The notes under the pieces are model-generated. The model made no database searches. It was not told where the DNA came from and saw only the letters and a program-made list of their open reading frames with translations. Below, piece after piece: positions 7,076-14,976 of a stretch of 33,989 bases of DNA (positions within the stretch are counted from its first letter, which is position 1; each line of letters opens with the position of its first letter). Both the position numbers and the translations under genes were made by a program. The stretch is from Arthrobacter sp. (GTDB taxonomy: Bacteria > Actinomycetota > Actinomycetes > Actinomycetales > Micrococcaceae), in contig JAPSIT010000012.1 of the NCBI GenBank assembly GCA_031178585.1, positions 1-33,989 on the forward strand. Direction: 5' to 3'.

Positions 7076-8530
7076 CTAGGCTGCGTCGGTCTGGAGTGCT
7101 GCGGTTTCCGGTGCCGGACCAAGATCCGACGGTGAGCTCAGCGTGCCGCGCACGGCCGTCGCTGCTGCCACAACAGGCGATACCAGGTGGGTGCGGCCGC
7201 CCTTGCCCTGGCGTCCTTCGAAGTTGCGGTTGGACGTGGAGGCGCAGCGCTCCCCCGGCTCGAGCTGGTCAGGGTTCATCCCCAGGCACATGGAGCAGCC
7301 TGCAAAGCGCCATTCCGCGCCGAAGTCCTTGAACACCTTGTCCAAGCCCTCTGCCTCTGCCTCCAAGCGGACCCTGGCAGAGCCGGGCACCACGAGCATG
7401 CGGACCTTGGGGTCCTTCTCGCGTCCACGGATGACGTCCGCGGCGGCGCGCAGGTCCTCGATGCGGGAGTTGGTGCAGGAGCCCAGGAAGACGGTGTCCA
7501 CCCGGATGTCCTTCATCGCTGTGCCGGCCTCGAGTCCCATGTACTGCAGGGCCCGTTCCGCGGCGGCCTTGGCGTTCTCGTCGCCAAAGTCATTGGGCGA
7601 CGGAACCCTGGCGGAGAGCGAGACGCCCTGGCCGGGGTTGGTGCCCCACGTGACGAACGGCTCGAGGGTGTCGGCGTCGAGGTCCACCTGGGCGTCGAAG
7701 ACGGCGTCGTCGTCGCTGCGCAGCGTGTTCCAGTACTCGACGGCGGCATCCCATTCGGCGCCTTCAGGCGCGTGCGGGCGGCCCTTCATGTACGCGTAGG
7801 TGGTCTCGTCCGGGGCGACCAGGCCGGCGCGGGCGCCTGCCTCGATGGACATGTTGCAGATGGTCATCCGCGCTTCCATCGACAGTGCCCGGATCGCGGA
7901 GCCGCGGTACTCCAGGACATAGCCCTGGCCGCCGCCGGTGCCGATCTTGGCGATGACAGCCAGGATGATGTCCTTGGCCGTGACGCCGGGGCGCAGCGTT
8001 CCCTCGACGTTGATGGCCATCGTCTTGAACGGCTTCAGCGACAGCGTCTGGGTGGCCATGACGTGCTCCACCTCGGACGTGCCGATACCCATCGCCAGCG
8101 CACCGAAAGCACCGTGGGTGGAGGTGTGTGAGTCGCCGCAGACGATGGTCATGCCGGGCTGTGTCAGGCCGAGCTGGGGACCGACCACGTGCACGATGCC
8201 CTGCTCGGCATCGCCGAGCGGGTGCAGGCGGACACCGAATTCGGCGCAGTTGTTGCGCAGGGTCTGGATCTGCGTGCGGCTGGTCAGGTCCGCAATTGGC
8301 TTGTCGATGTCCAACGTGGGAGTGTTGTGGTCCTCGGTGGCAATGGTGAGGTCCGGGCGGCGCAGCTTGCGGCCTGCCAGACGGAGCCCCTCGAAGGCCT
8401 GCGGGGAGGTCACCTCGTGGACGAGGTGAAGGTCGATGTAAAGAAGGTCAGGCTGAGCGCTGGCACCGTCGCCGTCGCCCTTGCGCACCACGTGCGCGTC
8501 CCAGACTTTCTCGGCCAATGTGTTCGCCAT
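7076..8530 (-). CDS. leuC: 3-isopropylmalate dehydratase large subunit
   Basis: Aconitase-family [4Fe-4S] enzyme acting with LeuD. 484 residues from the ATG at 8530. The cluster cysteines are visible: GSCTNSR (Cys352) and GCSMCLG (Cys412 and Cys415); the [11 protein letters not shown] segment near 131-140 is also typical. Two in-frame ATGs lie six bases apart (8536 and 8530). I prefer 8530 because the AAGGGAG ribosome binding site ends right at the upstream ATG, leaving a six-base gap only for the second. The gene is divergent from the IclR-type regulator, which very likely controls it. Confidence 0.96.
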   Translation of the reverse strand: MANTLAEKVWDAHVVRKGDGDGASAQPDLLYIDLHLVHEVTSPQAFEGLRLAGRKLRRPDLTIATEDHNTPTLDIDKPIADLTSRTQIQTLRNNCAEFGVRLHPLGDAEQGIVHVVGPQLGLTQPGMTIVCGDSHTSTHGAFGALAMGIGTSEVEHVMATQTLSLKPFKTMAINVEGTLRPGVTAKDIILAVIAKIGTGGGQGYVLEYRGSAIRALSMEARMTICNMSIEAGARAGLVAPDETTYAYMKGRPHAPEGAEWDAAVEYWNTLRSDDDAVFDAQVDLDADTLEPFVTWGTNPGQGVSLSARVPSPNDFGDENAKAAAERALQYMGLEAGTAMKDIRVDTVFLGSCTNSRIEDLRAAADVIRGREKDPKVRMLVVPGSARVRLEAEAEGLDKVFKDFGAEWRFAGCSMCLGMNPDQLEPGERCASTSNRNFEGRQGKGGRTHLVSPVVAAATAVRGTLSSPSDLGPAPETAALQTDAA

Positions 8531-8610
8531 GGCCATCTCCCTTCACTGCTGTTGATTGTTGGTTTCCACTGAAACAGCAGACCGCTGTCATAAGCCAGTC
8601 CAAAGATTTG

Positions 8611-8633
8611 CATCTCAGATAATGAGACGGCAA
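8611..8633. promoter_or_regulatory. Probable NdgR/LtbR operator between leuC and the regulator gene
   Basis: An inverted repeat, TCTCA (8613-8617), five-base spacer, TGAGA (8623-8627), sits in the 112-bp divergent region. CAGATAATGAGA (8616-8627) matches 10 of 12 positions of the C. glutamicum LtbR site as I remember it, CA(T/C)ATAGTG(A/G)GA. It overlaps possible promoter parts: GATAAT (8618-8623) reading toward the regulator, and TTGCCG (8633-8628) reading toward leuC. Binding is inferred, not shown. Confidence 0.6.
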
Positions 8634-8642
8634 TATCATTAC

Positions 8643-9362
8643 ATGGACAATTCTAGTGGAGTCGGGGTCATTGATAAAGCCGCCCAGGTGCTCGATGCAC
8701 TTGAGGCCGGACCCACGACCCTTGCGCAGCTCGTAGCGGCAACAGGGCTGGCACGACCCACAGTGCACCGGCTCGCGCTGGCGCTTGTTCACCACCGCCT
8801 GGTCAGCCGGGACATCCAGGGCAGGTTCGTGCTCGGCAGCCGCCTGGTGGAGCTCGCCTCCGCTGCCGGCGAGGACCGCCTCATCGCCTCAGCCGGTCCG
8901 GTTCTGATGCAGCTGCGCGATGCCACCGGCGAGAGCGCCCAGATCTTCCGCCGCCAAGGCGACTGGCGCGTCTGCGTTGCCTCCGCGGAACGGCCCATCG
9001 GGCTCCGCGACACCATTCCTGTCGGCACCCAACTGTCCATGAAGGCCGGTTCCGCCGCCCAGGTCCTGCTCGCATGGGAGGACCACGACCGCCTGCTGGA
9101 GGGGCTGCAGTCCGCCCGCTTCACCCCCACTGTTCTGGCAGGAGTACGACGGCGGGGCTGGGGTCAGAGCCTCGGCGAACGTGAGCCTGGAGTCGCCTCA
9201 GTTTCCGCACCGGTCCGCGGACCTTCCGGACGGGTTATCGCGGCTGTCTCGATCTCCGGCCCTATCGAGCGGTTAACCCGCCAGCCCGGCCGCCTGCACG
9301 CAGAAGTCGTCTGCAACGCCGCCAGGGCCCTGACAGAAGCGCTGCGCAAGAACAACGACTAG
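8643..9362 (+). CDS. ndgR: IclR-family transcriptional regulator, NdgR/LtbR type
   Basis: A 239-residue regulator: N-terminal winged helix (recognition segment about residues 25-47, LAQLVAATGLARPTVHRL) and an IclR effector-binding domain for the rest. The beginning MDNSSGVGVIDKAA and the divergent position beside leuCD match the NdgR (Streptomyces) / LtbR (Corynebacterium) group, known to control leucine, other branched-chain and in some species tryptophan genes. I chose the ATG at 8643; the frame is open upstream to 8556, but that extension has no family character and would cross the operator. No clear ribosome binding site precedes the ATG. Effector and sign of regulation cannot be read from sequence. 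Confidence 0.9.
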   Translation: MDNSSGVGVIDKAAQVLDALEAGPTTLAQLVAATGLARPTVHRLALALVHHRLVSRDIQGRFVLGSRLVELASAAGEDRLIASAGPVLMQLRDATGESAQIFRRQGDWRVCVASAERPIGLRDTIPVGTQLSMKAGSAAQVLLAWEDHDRLLEGLQSARFTPTVLAGVRRRGWGQSLGEREPGVASVSAPVRGPSGRVIAAVSISGPIERLTRQPGRLHAEVVCNAARALTEALRKNND

Positions 9363-9391
9363 CAAGGGCACGACCAGGGGCTTGCCGCCTG

Positions 9392-9439
9392 CCCTGCGTC
9401 TCCTAAGCCCTACGTCTCCTAAACCCTGCATCTCCTAAA
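9392..9439. repeat. Three tandem copies of a 16-bp repeat
   Basis: The unit CCCTRCRTCTCCTAAR is repeated at 9392-9407, 9408-9423 and 9424-9439, directly adjacent. It lies between the regulator stop (9362) and the DUF1697 start (9466). Two positions vary among copies. No inverted symmetry is obvious. Confidence 0.9.
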
Positions 9440-9453
9440 CCAGGCAGCCAAAG

Positions 9454-9459
9454 TATTCT
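9454..9459 (+). promoter_or_regulatory. Candidate -10 element for leaderless DUF1697 transcript
   Basis: TATTCT lies six bases before the ATG at 9466 with no ribosome binding site between, a typical actinobacterial leaderless arrangement. No convincing -35; the region upstream is the 16-bp repeat. Confidence 0.4.
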
Positions 9460-9465
9460 GGGCCG

Positions 9466-10014
9466 ATGACAAGCTATGCAGTGTTCCTCCGCGGCATCAA
9501 CGTCGGGGGCATCAACATCAAGATGGCCGACCTCAGGCAGGCCCTCCAGACCTGCCCCTTCACCGGGGTCAAGACCCTGCTAGCCAGCGGCAACGTCGTG
9601 CTGGCCAGCAAGCTGGATCCTGCAGCCGTCAAGGACGTATTCGAAGCCTGCCTTAGGGACTCCTTCGGCTACGACGCCTGGGTGGTGGTGCTGACAGCAG
9701 ACCGCGTGGCAGAGCTCGTGAACGCATGCCCCTACCCTGCCGACGACAAGTCCACCCACACATACCTCACCCTGGCCTCGGACCCGGCGGCGCTTGACGA
9801 ACTTTTCGACGCCGCCGCGGCGCTTGACGGCGTCGAGCAGACGAGGCTGGGGCCGGAAGCCACAGCGTGGCTGGCACCGGCTGGAGGGACACTCGAGAGC
9901 CCCTTCAGCAAGCTCTCCGCCAAGCCCAAGTACAAGGCGTCGACGACAACGCGGAACCTCCGCACCATGATCAAGGTCCGTGATGCTGCCGCCGTCGAAC
10001 CAGCCGGCATGTAA
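9466..10014 (+). CDS. DUF1697 domain-containing protein
   Basis: A 182-residue cytoplasmic protein of a widespread family with no assigned biochemical role. Family features are the N-terminal FLRGINVGGINIKM (7-20), LLASGNVVL (about 39-47), a middle segment VVVLTADRVAELV, and the basic C-terminal KLSAKPKYKASTTTRNLRTM. There is no signal peptide or membrane segment. It is convergent with the GTPase gene ending at 10051, and sits alone on its strand after the regulator, so its neighbours say little about its job. Confidence 0.88.
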   Translation: MTSYAVFLRGINVGGINIKMADLRQALQTCPFTGVKTLLASGNVVLASKLDPAAVKDVFEACLRDSFGYDAWVVVLTADRVAELVNACPYPADDKSTHTYLTLASDPAALDELFDAAAALDGVEQTRLGPEATAWLAPAGGTLESPFSKLSAKPKYKASTTTRNLRTMIKVRDAAAVEPAGM

Positions 10015-10050
10015 CAGCCTCCAGGGCATCTGCCCCCCGCCTATCAGCTG

Positions 10051-11664
10051 CTACTTGCGTGCAGTCTTCAATGCCTCGCTGAAGGCCTTCATCCGGTCGA
10101 TTTCCGCTTCCACGGGCTCAATGACGTGTTTCCTCGCGACTTGGTTAACGGCCGCCTTGAGCCGTTTACGGGCGGCAGTGGCCCGGGCGTGCGCAACCCC
10201 CGCTGTGATGAATTTCGCGGTAATGGCCAGCAGTATTCCGAGCAGTGCCCCTCCGGCAATCATGAGAGTAGGAATGGGCCAGTCTTCCACCCGGGGCACC
10301 TCCGGGACCGGCAGCTGCAGGTAGCCGAGAAGCGCGAGCACGCCGAGCCACACCAGGCCGCCCACCGCGGCCAGCAGCGCCAGCCACTGGACCGCGTTGA
10401 ACAGCCCCCACCACCAGGATTTCCTTCCGGCCTTCAGGTCGGTGCCCGCAATGGCCTGGTCCAGGGCGTCCGGGAGCCGGTCCCGGCCCTGCCGGGCGGC
10501 ACTGCGGATCGACGCCCGCCATGGGCCGGGCGCGCCGTCGCTCGCGGTGTCTGCAAACTCCCGGACGGCAGCGTCCGTACGGGCACGTTCCGGCGCCCCC
10601 GCCGCGGGCAGGGAGGTCCTGTTGACTTCCGGGCTGGCGCTGCTGCGCAGGTTCAGGCGCCTGAGCGGGTCTGGCCTGAACCGTAGCAGCCACCTTGTCA
10701 CCGGCCAGCCGGTGCGGCGCGCGGACTCTTGCCGATAGGACCGGCCAACGGCATCCACCACGAGCGGAACATTGGCAGCGACCGCCAACTCTTCGGCAAG
10801 GCGGGACCGGGCGTTCCCTTTCACCCCGGCAGCCTCGCCGTCTCCGGAGACCTCATGCAGCAGGGCGGCAGCCCTGGAGACATCCGCGGAGAGGCGCAAG
10901 GAAAGGGCCGCCCGCTGTGCGACCACCTCGCGGATCGCAGCACGGACTGCGTCAACGCCGGCACCGGTAAGCGCCGAAGCGGGGATGACCTGGACTTTGC
11001 CAAGGCCGTCCTGCGCGAGGATGCCCTTCAGTGATTCCACGACCAGCGGCACGTCGGCCGCGGGCAGTCTGTCAATCTGGTTCAGTACCACCAGCGTGAC
11101 CGCTCCATGGGACGCCAGCGGGGCCAGGAAGTCCTGGTGCACGGCCGCGTCAGCGTATTTCTGTGGATCCAGGACCCAGACGAGGACGTCCACCATTCCG
11201 ACGAGCCGCTGCACCGTCTCCCGGTTGGCCAACCTGGTCGAATCGAAATCCGGCAGGTCCAGGAGGATCAGCCCGCTGGATTCGTCTGCGAATCCCGGCA
11301 CGGGATCGGCATGGTGCCGCTGGCGCACCTCCAGCCAGTCAAGGAGTGCCTCGCTGCCCTCTGCTCCCCAGACGCTGGCCAGGGGTTCCGACGTCGTCGG
11401 CCGCCGCGCCGCCGCCGTCGCTATTTCGGCACCGTTGACCGCGTTGAAGAGCGTTGACTTGCCGCTGCCTGTGGCGCCAAAAAAACCCACCACAGTGTGG
11501 TCCGCGGACAGCGACCTCCTTGAACTTGCCCGGTCCAGGACCTGGAATACCTCGTCCAGCGCCTCTCCCGGCAGCACTCCTTCGGCCAGCTCCCGCGCTG
11601 AGTCCAGCGCCTCGAGCCTGGTCCCGAGACGGGTTGCTTCCCGGGCCAGGCTGTGGCGGCTCAT
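10051..11664 (-). CDS. Dynamin-like membrane GTPase, second of a tandem pair
   Basis: A 537-residue protein with an N-terminal GTPase domain: G1 GATGSGKST (63-71), RPTTSEP carrying the G2 threonine (89-94), G3 DLPDF (136-140) and G4 NQID (195-198). Two hydrophobic segments near 421-449 and 464-490 flank a proline-rich loop, followed by a charged, probably helical tail. This architecture fits the YfjP-like / bacterial dynamin-like group. Its ATG overlaps the stop of the upstream paralog by four bases (11661-11664), so the two are made together, as in the actinobacterial dynamin pairs DynA/DynB and IniA/IniC. A membrane-remodelling role is inference; it could also be annotated simply as a YfjP-like GTPase. 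Confidence 0.82.
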   Translation of the reverse strand: MSRHSLAREATRLGTRLEALDSARELAEGVLPGEALDEVFQVLDRASSRRSLSADHTVVGFFGATGSGKSTLFNAVNGAEIATAAARRPTTSEPLASVWGAEGSEALLDWLEVRQRHHADPVPGFADESSGLILLDLPDFDSTRLANRETVQRLVGMVDVLVWVLDPQKYADAAVHQDFLAPLASHGAVTLVVLNQIDRLPAADVPLVVESLKGILAQDGLGKVQVIPASALTGAGVDAVRAAIREVVAQRAALSLRLSADVSRAAALLHEVSGDGEAAGVKGNARSRLAEELAVAANVPLVVDAVGRSYRQESARRTGWPVTRWLLRFRPDPLRRLNLRSSASPEVNRTSLPAAGAPERARTDAAVREFADTASDGAPGPWRASIRSAARQGRDRLPDALDQAIAGTDLKAGRKSWWWGLFNAVQWLALLAAVGGLVWLGVLALLGYLQLPVPEVPRVEDWPIPTLMIAGGALLGILLAITAKFITAGVAHARATAARKRLKAAVNQVARKHVIEPVEAEIDRMKAFSEALKTARK

Positions 11665-13460
11665 GCGGCGTCCGCCAGCCGGGCCAGTGACCGCGCGTGG
11701 TCCGCCAGTGCGTCGGGCGACGGGCCTTCGTCAAAGTCCAGCCGTTCCAGGAAGCGCTCCTGCTCGCCCTGCAGCAGTTTCTGGCACCGGGCATGGAGGT
11801 CCTCACGGGCGGTCTGGGCGAGCCGCCGCACAGCGTCCTCGCCAAAGAAGGCTTCAAGCAGCCTCTGGCCGACGACGGCGGTGCCGCCCGCCACGCCGAT
11901 CTCCAGTCCCGTCAGACCCGCCGTCATGGAAAACACCACAATCATGAGGGCTGCGCCGAGCCCGTTGATGCCAAAGGACAGCCACCTGGCCTGGGTCCGT
12001 TTGCCCTGCCCCTCGGTCCGGATCAGTTCCATCAGGCTGCCCTGCCATGCCCGGATTTCGGCGGCAACGTCGTCGGCAAATCCAGGGGCTGTTCCGGAGA
12101 GATCGTCGGTGCCGAGCAACTGCCTACCGGCCGGGTTGGACCGCCAGCGCTGGTCTGTGTCCTCGGCCGCATTGGCCGCTTCGTCAAGGATGACCGCCTG
12201 CAGGCCTGTTTCGATCGCAGTTTCCACCTTGACGGCGGGGGGCGGCTCCCCCCTGAAAAACGCGCCCATCCGGTCCCTGAACCGGCCGATGTTCTGTTCG
12301 ACGTTGCGGAAGAATTCGCCGGTGCCCACGAAGTCCTGCCAGCGGGCCAGCACCTCGCCCCTCAGGAGTGCGCCGTCCCTTGTGGCATTGAGAATCCGGG
12401 ACACCGCGTCTTCATAGGCGCCTCGGGCATCACTGGCAAGCAGCGCGGCGGCCCGCCTCTGCTCGGTGGCTGCTCCAGCAGCGGACTCGACACGCCGCCC
12501 CAGTGCTTTCACGGTCCCGTTCAAAGTCCGCCGGGCAATGTCAGCCCGCGCCGCGGCGTCGGCGGCAAGATTTGCCAGCCAGGTCTTCAGCGGTTCGACG
12601 GCGGCAGCCGGCAGCATGCCCAGGGCGTCAAGGGCGGCCTCCGGAACGATGAAAAGTTGGGCGCCGCCAAGCCCCTCGCGGGACAGCATGGCCCGCAGGT
12701 CGGCGCTGACTTCCTCTTCTGCGGCGGCAGGAACCCGGTCGAGCACCACGGCAACCATAATGTCCCGGGCAGCCGCGTCAAGCAGCAGCTTCCACGGGAC
12801 GGCGTCCGCATAGCGGTTGGCGGTGGTCACAAAGACCCAAAGGTCGGCCGCTGCCAGCAGCTGTCCTGCGAGCCTGCGGTTGTCGTCGGAGATGGAATCA
12901 ACGTCCGGGGCGTCAAGAAGGGCTATTCCTGCAGGCACGGCGGTATCTGCCACCAGAACGAGCGAAGAGATGGAGGCCGGGTCCGGAGCCGGCCCGGCCT
13001 GGTTTGCCGGAACCTGGGTCGAGACGACGGCGCCTCTGATGCGGCTGAGGTTGGGCAGGACGCGCTGGTCCTCAAACCATGCCCCTTCTGCAGGATGGTG
13101 CAGCAGGATGGGCTGCCGCGTGGTGGGCCGGATTGCTCCTGACCGTGTTACCGGGTGGCCGACGAGAGCGTTGACCAGCGTCGATTTTCCCGCTCCGGTG
13201 GAACCGCCGACGACGGCCAGCAGCGGTGCATCCAGGCTGCGGTAGCGCGGCAGGATGTAGTCCTCGAGCTGGGCCACGGAGCGGCGGATCTCCAGCCTGG
13301 CTTCATCGACTCCGGGCAGGGCCAGAGGGAGGGAGACGGCGTGCAGGTCGTCGCGTACCGCCTCAAGCAGCGCCACAGCCGCGGCTGACTGCTCGACGGA
13401 CGACTGGCCGCTGGGCAGCGTGTTATCGGAAGACGTTGCCGGCTCGTTGGATGAGGTCAC
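11661..13460 (-). CDS. Dynamin-like membrane GTPase, first of a tandem pair
   Basis: A 599-residue GTPase: G1 GGSTGAGKST (85-94), RPTTRQP (111-117), G3 LLDAPDVDS (181-189). At the G4 position the sequence is VLDRVP rather than N/TKxD, so guanine specificity may be altered. A long alpha-helical middle region is followed by a hydrophobic hairpin near 493-538, then a charged helical C-terminus. The GTG at 13460 gives MTSSNEP...; an upstream extension to 13547 is open but rich in Arg/Gly/Pro and unlikely. It overlaps the next GTPase by four bases. Both proteins share a YADA motif after strand 4, supporting paralogy. No neighbouring gene identifies the membrane process involved. Confidence 0.82.
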   Translation of the reverse strand: MTSSNEPATSSDNTLPSGQSSVEQSAAAVALLEAVRDDLHAVSLPLALPGVDEARLEIRRSVAQLEDYILPRYRSLDAPLLAVVGGSTGAGKSTLVNALVGHPVTRSGAIRPTTRQPILLHHPAEGAWFEDQRVLPNLSRIRGAVVSTQVPANQAGPAPDPASISSLVLVADTAVPAGIALLDAPDVDSISDDNRRLAGQLLAAADLWVFVTTANRYADAVPWKLLLDAAARDIMVAVVLDRVPAAAEEEVSADLRAMLSREGLGGAQLFIVPEAALDALGMLPAAAVEPLKTWLANLAADAAARADIARRTLNGTVKALGRRVESAAGAATEQRRAAALLASDARGAYEDAVSRILNATRDGALLRGEVLARWQDFVGTGEFFRNVEQNIGRFRDRMGAFFRGEPPPAVKVETAIETGLQAVILDEAANAAEDTDQRWRSNPAGRQLLGTDDLSGTAPGFADDVAAEIRAWQGSLMELIRTEGQGKRTQARWLSFGINGLGAALMIVVFSMTAGLTGLEIGVAGGTAVVGQRLLEAFFGEDAVRRLAQTAREDLHARCQKLLQGEQERFLERLDFDEGPSPDALADHARSLARLADAA

Positions 13461-13566
13461 AGCTTCATCATGCCAGTTCAGGCGCCCTTCGCGACGCGTC
13501 CTTGGACCGGTGCCAGCGCCGGGCCCTGGCACTGTCAGGATGCGCAAAAAAGGCGTTGCAAAAAAG

Positions 13567-13601
13567 AAATCCCCCGGAGCCGGGCTCCGGGGGATTTTTT
13601 T
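13567..13601 (-). terminator. Bidirectional intrinsic terminator after tRNA-Glu
   Basis: A perfect 14-bp stem (13567-13580 with 13584-13597, loop CGG) has an A-rich left flank and a T7 right flank, so it can terminate on both strands. On the minus strand it ends the tRNA-Glu transcript, before the GTPase operon. Confidence 0.92.
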
Positions 13602-13602
13602 G

Positions 13603-13675
13603 TGACCCCAGCGGGATTCGAACCCGCGTTACCGCCGTGAGAGGGCGGCGTACTAGGCCGCTATACGATGGGGCC
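13603..13675 (-). tRNA. tRNA-Glu (anticodon CTC)
   Basis: A 73-nt cloverleaf. The acceptor stem pairs GGCCCCA with TGGGGTC, with A as discriminator; anticodon stem CCGCC/GGCGG encloses loop CTCTCAC, anticodon CTC; the T-arm has GGTTCGAATCC. CCA is not encoded. A strong terminator lies at its 3' end. Confidence 0.97.
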
Positions 13676-13709
13676 ATGTACTTTTCCGATTAGCATTTCT
13701 GCCGTTCGG

Positions 13710-13768
13710 GCTGAATGATTGTTTCACACATTCAGCGTTTATTTCAAATCGGTAATTCGCTTTGAAAT
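13710..13768. other. Two inverted repeats in the AT-rich tRNA spacer
   Basis: Between the tRNA genes, GCTGAATG (13710-13717) pairs with CATTCAGC (13729-13736), and ATTTCAAA (13741-13748) pairs with TTTGAAAT (13761-13768). The spacer is clearly more AT-rich than its surroundings. The hairpins may be processing or termination signals for the tRNA-Gln precursor. Confidence 0.5.
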
Positions 13769-13805
13769 TCAAGAAAACCAGCACAATAGCACCGATATTT
13801 CTGAG

Positions 13806-13877
13806 CTGGGATACCAGGACTCGAACCTAGAATGACGGTACCAGAAACCGTAGTGTTGCCAATTACACCATATCCCA
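13806..13877 (-). tRNA. tRNA-Gln (anticodon CTG)
   Basis: A 72-nt cloverleaf. The acceptor stem pairs TGGGATA with TATCCCA and the discriminator is G; anticodon stem ACGGT/ACCGT encloses TTCTGGT, anticodon CTG; the T-loop contains GGTTCGAGTCC. CCA is not encoded. Actinobacteria usually lack GlnRS, so this tRNA is probably charged via Glu-tRNA-Gln amidation, using the GluRS encoded in this window. Confidence 0.96.
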
Positions 13878-13898
13878 ATGTCGCTTTCGGGCCGGTCC

Positions 13899-13916
13899 CG
13901 CAGGATCAATCCTGCG
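13899..13916 (-). other. Hairpin in the tRNA-Gln leader
   Basis: CGCAGGAT and ATCCTGCG form a perfect 8-bp stem with a two-base loop, 22 bases upstream of the mature tRNA 5' end and downstream of the candidate promoter. It would be in the pre-tRNA leader. Confidence 0.5.
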
Positions 13917-13942
13917 CTCCGTGCGCCTCAGCACGAGTAATT

Positions 13943-13971
13943 ACTTTACCCGAGAGACTGGCGCTGCACAA
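13943..13971 (-). promoter_or_regulatory. Candidate tRNA-Gln promoter
   Basis: On the minus strand TTGTGC (13971-13966), a 17-bp spacer and TAAAGT (13948-13943) form a reasonable housekeeping-sigma promoter. Start would be near 13936, about 60 bases before the tRNA. Confidence 0.5.
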
Positions 13972-14068
13972 ATCGGCAGCGGCCCTGTCCGTTGTTAGCT
14001 GCGTCACCCGGCGGCGCAGCCCGCATCCCTGCTCTCGCCACGGGAAAATTTTCGTGTCAGGATGCGGC

Positions 14069-14302
14069 ATGAGTACCGTGAGCGATATCGGCAGGATCAT
14101 CGACACGGCCCGCGAAGAGATGATTTTCATCGGGCCCGACCACCCCTATTACCCGTTGCTGGCTGGTCTGGTCGCCGCTGTCCGGGATGCATGGCAGCAG
14201 GGCTATGACCATTGCCGCAGCGGCGGGTCCGGCGCGAACCCCTATGGCTGGGACACCCATCCATTGACGGGAACGCCAGGTGAGGGCGGGGAGGCGCAAT
14301 GA
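14069..14302 (+). CDS. Small hypothetical protein, first gene of a three-gene operon
   Basis: A 77-residue protein I do not recognise. The ATG at 14069 has an AGGA ribosome binding site seven bases upstream. The same frame is open back to 13832, but that would cross the tRNA-Gln gene and is rejected. The first 50 residues look helical and end in AWQQGYDHCR; the last 25 are Gly/Pro-rich and probably disordered (NPYGWDTHPLTG). There is no signal peptide, membrane segment or metal-binding cluster. Its last codon overlaps the next gene's ATG by four bases (ATGA at 14299-14302), so the products are probably made in step. Confidence 0.7.
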   Translation: MSTVSDIGRIIDTAREEMIFIGPDHPYYPLLAGLVAAVRDAWQQGYDHCRSGGSGANPYGWDTHPLTGTPGEGGEAQ

Positions 14303-14976
14303 CACTAGCGGGCGCGCCGCCCTCGTCCGGCCACGTGGTGCTGCTGGGCGATTCTATTTTCGATAACAAGGCGTACGTGGGCGAGGACCCGGACGTCATC
14401 ACGCAACTCCGCCAGGAACTCCCGCCCGGGTGGCAGGCCACCCTGCTGGCACTCGACGGCGACGTGATGGCCGGTGTGGACCGGCAGCTGGGCCTCCTGC
14501 CGGAGGACGCATCGCATCTTGTTGTCAGCGTCGGCGGAAATGACGCGCTCGGTTTCGCCGACGTCCTGCAAATGCCCGCCGGAGATGTCACCGGAGCTTT
14601 GAATATCCTCGCCGCTGCCCAGGACGACTTCGCTGCCGGCTATCAGGCCATGGCAACGGCAGTGGCGTCAACAGGCCTGCCCTCCGCCGTGTGCACCATC
14701 TACGACACTCCTTCCAGCGGCCCTGGATACAGGACCATCAAGACCGCCCTTGCGGTTTTCAATGACTGCATAACCCGTGCCGCTTTCTCGCTGGGCATCT
14801 CCTTGATCGACCTGCGCCTCCTGTGCGGTGAGGACAGCGACTATGCGAACCCCATCGAGCCGTCTTCCCTGGGCGGTGCGAAAATCGCACGCGCCATCGC
14901 CTTGCTGGCCACGCAAGGTCATCAACCAGGCATAACCACCGTCATCGCTGATACCAGACAGCTGAAAGGCACCTGA
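14299..14976 (+). CDS. SGNH/GDSL-type hydrolase with a variant catalytic block V
   Basis: 225 residues. Block I is LLGDSIFDN with the nucleophile Ser19; a Gly in ALDGDVMAG could be block II; block III is VSVGGND (Asn81). In block V the classical D-x-x-H-P is replaced by N-P-I-E-P (184-188), inside DYANPIEPSSLGGAKIA, so the usual catalytic Asp and His are Asn and Glu. I think this IEPS form recurs in related proteins, which would make it a subfamily trait rather than decay. No signal peptide is present, so the enzyme is probably cytoplasmic. Substrate is unknown. It overlaps both neighbours by a few bases (ATGA upstream, TGATG downstream). Confidence 0.82.
   Translation: MTLAGAPPSSGHVVLLGDSIFDNKAYVGEDPDVITQLRQELPPGWQATLLALDGDVMAGVDRQLGLLPEDASHLVVSVGGNDALGFADVLQMPAGDVTGALNILAAAQDDFAAGYQAMATAVASTGLPSAVCTIYDTPSSGPGYRTIKTALAVFNDCITRAAFSLGISLIDLRLLCGEDSDYANPIEPSSLGGAKIARAIALLATQGHQPGITTVIADTRQLKGT

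Noticed and set aside
8556..8642. N-terminal extension of the IclR regulator
   Set aside because: It would place coding sequence over the operator and lacks family similarity; MDNSSGVGVIDKAA is the expected start.
11697..13142. Long plus-strand open frame opposite the first GTPase
   Set aside because: Antisense to a gene with clear GTPase motifs; composition is typical of a shadow frame.
13832..14068. Upstream extension of the 77-aa protein
   Set aside because: It would read through the tRNA-Gln gene; the ATG at 14069 has its own ribosome binding site.
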